DNA of 64,000 bases from Neocallimastix lanati (nom. inval.) (lineage: Eukaryota > Neocallimastigomycota > Neocallimastigomycetes > Neocallimastigales > Neocallimastigaceae), in the NCBI GenBank assembly GCA_016946835.1, contig JACVTC010000142.1, positions 333,501 through 397,500 of the forward strand, read 5' to 3'. How positions within the stretch are numbered: the stretch's first letter is position 1; every line of letters begins with the position of its first letter. A program made the position numbers and the translations under genes. Positions 57,550-64,000 of the stretch are shown in pieces. The notes below the pieces were generated by a model, which saw only the letters and a list, made by a program, of their open reading frames with translations, did not search any database and was not told where the DNA came from.

Positions 57550-59616
57550 TTAACTGGGGTCCTGATCAACAGAAAGCATTTGATAAATTAAAAGAGTTGT
57601 TCACTTCTGCTCCTATTTTGAGAAACCCTTATAGTAATAAGCCTTTTGTTGTTGAAACTGATGCTTCTTTCTCAGGAATACGATGGTCAACTACACCCAA
57701 TAGCTTATATCTCGTTTAACTTAACCAAATCAGAAAAGAATTATCCAATTTACGATAAAGAACTTCTAGCAATTAAAGTTGCTCTTGAGGAATGGCGTCA
57801 CTATTAAGAAGGTGCTTGTCATCCTTTTACAATTTATACCGATCATAAAAATTTGACTTTTCCTAGAAAGCCTGAAATGCTCTCGCAACGTCAAATCCAT
57901 TGGTATGAATTTCTCTCTTGTTTCGATTTTAATTTAGTTTATCATGCTGGTAAGAAGTCTGGAAAACCTAATTTCTTATCTAGAAGAAGTGATTATCTTT
58001 TTAATTACCCTCAAACTGTTTCTTGTCGTGTTATTAACTGTAATGCTTCTGATGATTGCTTATGTAATTCAATTTTAAATTCACTTAAAGATGATGAATT
58101 GTATAACAAAATTAAAACTTTTCTTTCTAGTAATAATAAAGATACTGCTCCTATTAGAAATATTGATATATGTGTAATTGATGATGAAGGATTTCTTCTT
58201 TATGATGATTTAATCTATGTTCCGGAAAATATTCGTACTAGAATTCTAGAAATGCACCATGATTCGGTAACAGTTGGTCACTTTGGTGTAAATAAAACTT
58301 CGGATTTAATTTACAGAAACTTTTGGTGGCCAAAGTTACGACATGATGTTAAGAAATTTATTAATTCTTGTGAAACTTGTTGTCGTGCTAAAGTTCCAAG
58401 GCATAAGCCGTATGGTTTGTTATCCCCATTATCCACACCAAATAGAGCTTGGGCTGATATTTCAATGGATTTCATTGTTGAATTGCCAAAATCCAAAGAT
58501 ATGACTACTATTATGGTGGTTGTTGATCGTTTAACAAAGATGGCACATTTTATCCCCCTTCGTTGTCTTCCTACATCAATTGCCGCTGATGCTTTTATTA
58601 ATTCTATTTTTAAATTGCATGGTTTCCCTGATTCCATTATTTCTGATAGAGGTACACAATTCACCTCTGAATTTTGGAATAGATTATGAGACTTACTTTG
58701 TATCAAGCATTCGTTTTCAACTTCAAACCATCCGCAAAATGATGGTCAAACAGAGAGGGTGAACACGATATTGGAACAATATCTTCGTTGTTATATAAAT
58801 GAACGACAAACAAATTGGGTTGATTTATTACCTTTCGCTGAATTCGCTTATAACAATACTTTACAACAATCAATCAACCAATCCCGATTTTTTGCTAACT
58901 ATGGATTCAATCCTAGATTTAGTCTAGAAATTCCATCTAATGAAAGACCTCACAGAGCTGATCAAAGAGTTAAAGATATTAATGAAAATATTAAATTTCT
59001 GAAAGAGAACTTAGATAAAGCTAAAGAAACTTACAAAAAATATGCGGATCAAAAAAGATTACCCTCACCTGATTTCCAGGTTGGTTACAAAGTTTGGTTA
59101 CTTAAAGGAAGTACTACTAAGAATGTTAAGAAGAAACTTGCTGATCAAATGCTTGGTCCTTTTGAAATTGTTGAGAAAATTAGTTCACTTGCTTATAAAC
59201 TTAAACTTCCAAGTAATACGCGTTGTCATCCTGTTTTTCATGTATCATTACTTGAACCTTATCATAAAAATGAATTTGAAAACAGAAATAAAAGAAAAAG
59301 GAAGAATATTAATTTGATCACTGATACTTTTGATAAAGTTCCAGAAAAGATTGTTGATATGAGAAAATATAGAGGAAAGAATCATTTTCTTGTATCTTGG
59401 AAAGGACTTGATTCTGATGAGGATACTTGGATTGATGAAAATCAAATTTATGATAAACAATTGATTCAGGAATATTATCGTCGAACCAAAAAGAATAGGT
59501 CAAACATAGAAGAAGATACTTTGAGTGATAATGAAATCTATGTTAAACATAGATATCAACCATTTTGTAAAGATTTAATAAAATTTTTAATAATTAATTA
59601 TTACATAATTAATTAA
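57550..59616 (+). pseudogene. Element A pol fragment (RNase H, integrase, chromodomain), broken
   Basis: Begins mid-pol at NWGPDQQKAF. A short deletion near 57,667 removes the middle of the VETDAS..SQEYDG region and shifts frame. A TAA (about 57,806) and a TGA (58,687-58,689) interrupt what is otherwise one frame. Integrase carries the finger (HHDSVTVGHFG..CETCCRAK) and D-D-E segments (SMDFIVELP, ISDRGTQF, GQTERVNTILEQ). A chromodomain follows (FLVSWKGLDSDEDTWIDE). The frame runs 51 bases into the 3' LTR before stopping at 59,614. No polypurine tract is visible before the LTR, so sequence may be missing there. Close relative of C and B pol. Confidence 0.88.
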
Positions 59617-60310
59617 TGTAATAAAATTACATAAATTTATGATTTACGTATATGAAAATTAATTATAAATTTATGTAAACTTTTCATAAAGGATAAATTA
59701 TTATTTAAATAATTTTGGATAATAAATTTAATCTAAATAATTTATTTAAGTTAGTTAATTTAGTTTATTTAATTTAGTTATTTTATTTTAGTTAGTTAAT
59801 TTAGTTTAGTTAGTTTAAAATACTTTAAAATTAATTTCCGAATAGTTTTAAATAGTTAAAATTAGTTTAAATAGTTTTGAATTGTAAATATATAAATATT
59901 AGTATTAATAATATTTAAATAATAAATAAATAACAAATGAGTTCTATTGAATTCAATTATTATTGTAAATAAGTTGAAAGTTTATTGAATTAATTATTGT
60001 TTAGTTTTAGTTAATTTTTATTTAATAAAATTATTAATAAATATTTTGTTTATAAATAAATAGTAATATATGTATATTAAATAGGTTTGATATATTAAAA
60101 TGTAATCATGAAAAATATAAATACATGTAAAATTCATTATTTAAATCGATGTATTAGTTATTGACTATCAAATAGTTAATAACGAGAAGAGATTTATTTT
60201 AAAATTTAATAAAAGATTATTTATTAAAAAAGGAATTTTTTTATTACGTGTTTTTATATATATTTTGTGTATTTTGTTATTTGTAATCTGTTTCATATAA
60301 ACTCTTTACA
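59566..60310 (+). repeat. Element A 3' LTR
   Basis: 745 bp, TGTAAAGATT..ACTCTTTACA, matching the solo LTR at 18,120-18,867. Contains the same TATAAATACATG and GTATTAGTTAT pair. Confidence 0.92.
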
Positions 60311-60382
60311 CATTTGTAATTGATCTACCAGCAAATGGACTAAATCGTATGTCTCGCAGGAGCTCGACTTAAAGTGCGAGAT
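60311..60382. other. 72-bp GC-richer spacer between A and B LTRs
   Basis: Contains the inverted repeat TCTCGCA / TGCGAGA around GGAGCTCGACTTAAAG. It does not fold as a tRNA cloverleaf. It may be the original host or element sequence that both LTRs flank. Confidence 0.4.
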
Positions 60383-60996
60383 TATAAAGATTTAATAAAT
60401 TTTTAATACATTAAATAGCTTAATTTTTCATACAACTAATTTATTTAATGTATATGAATTATTTTTTAATATAAAATTTATTGAAATAAAATTTAATTTT
60501 TTTTTTAAATTGAAAATATTTTTTAATTAGTTTAGTTAACTTAGTTTAGTCTTAAATAGTTAAATATTAATTTAGGAATAATCTTAAATAGTTAATATTT
60601 ATAAAAATAGTTTTTCAATATTAAATATATAATTAAAATTATTATAAGTATTAAAATAATAAATAAAATAACGAGTTTAAAAAATTAATTTTAGTTTTAG
60701 TAAATTAATAAATAATAAAAATTATTAATTAAAAAATCTTTTGTTTATAAATAAATAGTTTTATATATATTATTAAATAACATCATATGTTAATAATGTA
60801 ATAAGAAAAAATATAAATACATGTAATTTTTCTCGATTAAATCGATGTATTAGTTATTAACTATCTTACAGTTAATAACATAAAAAAAATTTATAATTAA
60901 TAAAAAGAATTTAATAATAAAAGAATTTACTTATTTGTTTAAATTGTAAAGTGTTTTTTATTGTTATAATCTGTTTTAATTGACGGATTCATAACA
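60383..60996 (+). repeat. Family B solo LTR
   Basis: About 614 bp, first base pair changed (TATAAAGATT instead of TGTAAAGATT), ending ..TTCATAACA. Otherwise close to 19,295-19,902. It keeps TATAAATACATG and GTATTAGTTAT (60,847-60,857). No target duplication is recognised. Confidence 0.85.
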
Positions 60997-62160
60997 AAAA
61001 CTTCTGAATCCTAATAAATTGATAATGGAAGACCTAGAAATGGTATTGTTGAATTATAGTTTATATGTTTAATTAATATAAATAAAATAAATACAGATTT
61101 GTAATAAATAACAGAATAATAATCAAATAAATAAGATTATCAGAATTTTGTCGTATAAAATAGTTATTTATAATTAAAAGTATTCTTTATTAAATATCCA
61201 TAATTGTTATTTAAAAATTTAATTTAAAAAATATATTAAAATATATTTTAATATATATCTATATCATTAAATATTATTAAATAATTATTTTATTATTATT
61301 TTTATTCCTTAATTTTATAGTATAAAAGTTAATAATAAAAATATAAGTTTTCTATTAAAACGTATAATAAAAATAATATAAATATTTTTATTAATAACTT
61401 TTTTATTTATCTTCAATTTTATGAATTCTATAAAATTAATAAACATAAAGGTTAAAAATTTTTTTTCTCTCTAAAGCATTTAGAATATTTTATTTTTAAA
61501 GAATATTTTATTTATTTATTTATTTATTGTAAAAATATGCAAAATTTTTAATTTTTAAGCATATTTTAAGAATACTTTTTTGCAGAATATCTTATTTTTA
61601 AGAATATTTAAGGAATATTTTTTTTATAAAGATATTTAAAATTTTTAATATTTGTATTAATAGAAAGAATTTTTAATTTTAAAGAATTTTTTTACTATAT
61701 AAAAATATTAATAAAGTTAATGTAATAAAGGTAATAAGTAATTTAATAAAATAATTATTTATTAATATTTAATTATAAAAATTTAAAATAAAATAAAATA
61801 AAATAAAATATATAAAAAAAAGAAAAAAAAAAAGAAAAATAAAAGAAAGAAAACATTTAAAAATTATGAAGGTTTATATATCTAAAAGTATAAAAGAAAA
61901 TATTCTAAAAAATACATAAATAAAAAAAAATTCTTAAAAATATATAATAAAAAAAAATATTCTTAAAAATATATAAAAAAAATTATTCTTTAAATGTTTT
62001 TAAAAATATAAAAAAAAAAATATTCTTCAAATATTCTTAAAAATTTATATATATATAAATATATATTCTTTTAATGTTCTTAGAAATAAAATATTCTTTA
62101 AAAAAAATATACTTAATATAAAAATAAAAAACCTTATTTATATCTTTGAAATAAATATAT
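60997..62160. other. AT-rich region with degenerate TATTCTTAAAAATAT repeats
   Basis: No gene seen. From about 61,450 the sequence is largely diverged copies of a motif like AATATTCTTTAAAAATA, apparently related to the arrays that follow. Confidence 0.5.
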
Positions 62161-62164
62161 AAAC

Positions 62165-62296
62165 AGAATATTCTTTAAAAATATAATATTCTTTAAAAAT
62201 AAAATATTCTTTAAAAATAAAATATTCTTTAAAAATAAAATATCTTTTAAAAATAAAATATTCTTTAAAAATGAAATATTCTTTAAAAAATAAAAT
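62165..62296. repeat. 18-bp AATATTCTTTAAAAATAA tandem repeat
   Basis: About seven near-perfect copies. The Leu/Phe/Lys-rich frames over it are artefacts of the repeat. Confidence 0.85.
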
Positions 62297-62420
62297 ATTT
62301 TTGAAATTTTCATTATATATATCTTTAAAAAAATTAAAAAATATAATTTTCTTAAAATCAAAAAAAAAAAAAAAAAGTTTATATATAATATATTCTTTAA
62401 ATATTCTTAAAATTATATAT

Positions 62421-62710
62421 AAAAAATATTTAAATGTTCTTAAAAATAATATATTCTATAAAAAAATATTTAAATGTTCTTAAAAATAATATATTCTATA
62501 AAAAAATATTTAAATGTTCTTAAAAATAATATATTCTATAAAAAAATATTTAAATGTTCTTAAAAATAATATATTCTATATAAAAATATTTAAATGTTCT
62601 TAAAAATAATATATTCTATAAAAAAATATTTAAATGTTCTTAAAAATAATATATTCTATAAAAAAATATTTAAATGTTCTTAAAAATAATATATTCTATA
62701 AAAAAATATT
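62421..62710. repeat. 40-bp tandem repeat array, seven copies
   Basis: TAAATGTTCTTAAAAATAAT begins units at 62,431, 62,471, 62,511, 62,551, 62,591, 62,631 and 62,671. I see a single T/A difference among copies, so the array is very homogeneous. Not CRISPR: the repeat is contiguous, without unique spacers. Confidence 0.93.
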
Positions 62711-63920
62711 TTTTTATTTATATAAAAATAAAAAGTTTTATATATCTTTAAAATAAAGATATAAATAAAATATTCTTAAAAAATAAAATATTTAATAAAG
62801 GTAGAAAAGAAAAAAAATTTTTATTTTATTTATTTACATAACGTTTTTATTAACTTTATTTATATGATAATACGACACATTACAAAAATGAAAAAATAAA
62901 AGACTCTAGAATATATGTAAAGTCTCATAGCAAAATGCAACTAGAGAAGTTCAATATTCCCAAAATTAGTATGTTCAAATTCAAGTTCAAATTCGATTCA
63001 ATGAAAAAAATATATATATTATATTTTAATATAAAATTTTTTTTATATTATAATTATATATATAATTGTATATAATGTTAGAATATGAGAAATGTATAAA
63101 AAATAATTTCAAATGTATTGAAACGTATTGTGATATAATTAATGTAAAAGCCACAATGTATTAATATAAAACATTTAATTTAGAATAATTAAGTATTAGT
63201 AACTCTGAGGGTGGTGCGTTTCGGAATGTGGCTTTAATATTTTTACATAAATTTTCATTTCGGAATGTGGCTTATATTATTTTTTATAAATTTTTATTTA
63301 TGAATATAATATTTAAACATTAAAATAAAATGGCACATATAATTTCTTTGAAAAAATAATTATTAAAAATATTTAAAATGTGATATATTTCAAAAAAAAT
63401 GATGATTTACATTCGCCATATTCTGAAAATTTTTATTTATTTATTAATTTATTCATTTAATTATTTAATATTTAATAATAATATTTAATAATATTTTTTT
63501 TTATACTATTTTCTAATTATAAAGTTTGTTTATTATATGGAAATATAATAATTTACATTAATTTAAAATACTGTAAAAATTATAATAAAATTCATGTTAA
63601 TATATATGAATATGCTATATCATTTACTTTATTATGTAATTTATTTGTTGCTAAATTCAGTTTTTATATTAATTTCATATCAATATCTTATTTATTTTAT
63701 TTTATCATATTATATATTATTATTTCACTGCATATTTATTTATTTTATATTATTTTATTTTATTTCGATTGATACTTGCAATTTATTATTATTCACATAT
63801 TTATTTTATTTATTTTATTTTATTAGTACTTGTATTTTTATTATAATTCAAATATTTATTTTATTTTATTTTATTTTATTTTATTTTTATTTTATTAAAT
63901 ACGTACTTTATATTCATATT
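62711..63920. other. AT-rich region with a duplicated TTTCGGAATGTGGCTT
   Basis: TTTCGGAATGTGGCTT occurs at about 63,218 and 63,260, in otherwise very AT-rich sequence. Bases 62,880-63,000 are slightly GC-richer but have no open frame. No gene recognised. Confidence 0.45.
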
Positions 63921-64000
63921 CTACTATTTATTTTATTTTATTTTATTTTATTTTATTTTATTTTATTTTATTTTATTTTATTTTATTTTATTTTATTTTA
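63921..64000. repeat. (ATTTT)n pentanucleotide tract running off the window
   Basis: At least 15 copies to the window end; interrupted copies begin near 63,690. Confidence 0.9.

Noticed and set aside
58687-58689. Recoded TGA (alternative genetic code)
   Set aside because: Host genes use normal codons and other stops and frameshifts break the same element, so it is simple decay.
60311-60382. tRNA gene between the A and B LTRs
   Set aside because: One 7-bp inverted repeat, but D, anticodon and T arms cannot be built.
62421-62710. CRISPR-like array
   Set aside because: The 40-bp units are contiguous with no unique spacers, and the genome is eukaryotic.

Overview
The window is extremely AT-rich (runs of A/T, long poly-T tracts, short AT-rich introns with GT..AG ends, Asn-rich proteins). 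It carries a fungal Slt2/Mpk1-type MAP kinase and several fungal-looking Ty3/Gypsy retrotransposons, some with chromodomains. This composition and content best fit an early-diverging fungus, most likely an anaerobic gut fungus (Neocallimastigomycota). The lineage is an inference from composition and gene content, not a database result.

Bases 1-12,800 hold three host genes, all split by small introns. The first (370-4073, minus, 4 exons) is a large protein with an Argonaute MID-like domain and a long disordered tail; its last three exons look like diverged duplicates. The second (7757-9293, plus, 8 exons) is an acyl-CoA-binding protein with ankyrin repeats (ACBD6 type). The third (10371-12779, minus, 11 exons) is the cell-wall-integrity MAP kinase. 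Between them lie non-coding AT-rich stretches and a long (TTTTTA)n array.

From about 14 kb to 61 kb the window is a graveyard of nested LTR retrotransposons. I label the families A-I for reference only. In order: a Copia-like gag fragment; an inverted A LTR; a decayed MULE-type transposase gene split by a solo A LTR (target duplication ATTAT); element B (LTR, leader, broken gag-pol); a zone of LTR remnants; element I (24,486-31,886, both LTRs, target duplication TATAA, gag and pol joined by a -1 frameshift signal); the E pol gene with its 3' LTR; a head-to-head junction with element F (giant coiled-coil gag, protease, chromodomain tail); element D (42,084-55,228) with element C (46,172-51,298, target duplication TTGAG) inserted into its pol gene; a G fragment; an inverted junction with an A pol fragment and its 3' LTR; and a solo B LTR. 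From 61 to 64 kb there are only AT-rich tandem repeats.

The most striking thread is how the elements replicate. Right after the 5' LTR of B, C and I there is no tRNA-type primer site. Instead there are 10-11 bases exactly complementary to a site in the same LTR about 35-40 bases downstream of a TATA box, the layout expected for Tf1/sushi-type self-priming. Element D instead has an 18-base tRNA-like primer site. Elements D and I carry textbook -1 frameshift signals (slippery heptamer, 7-base spacer, hairpin), while B and C use a single gag-pol frame. Nearly every element is broken by stops, frameshifts, deletions or insertions.
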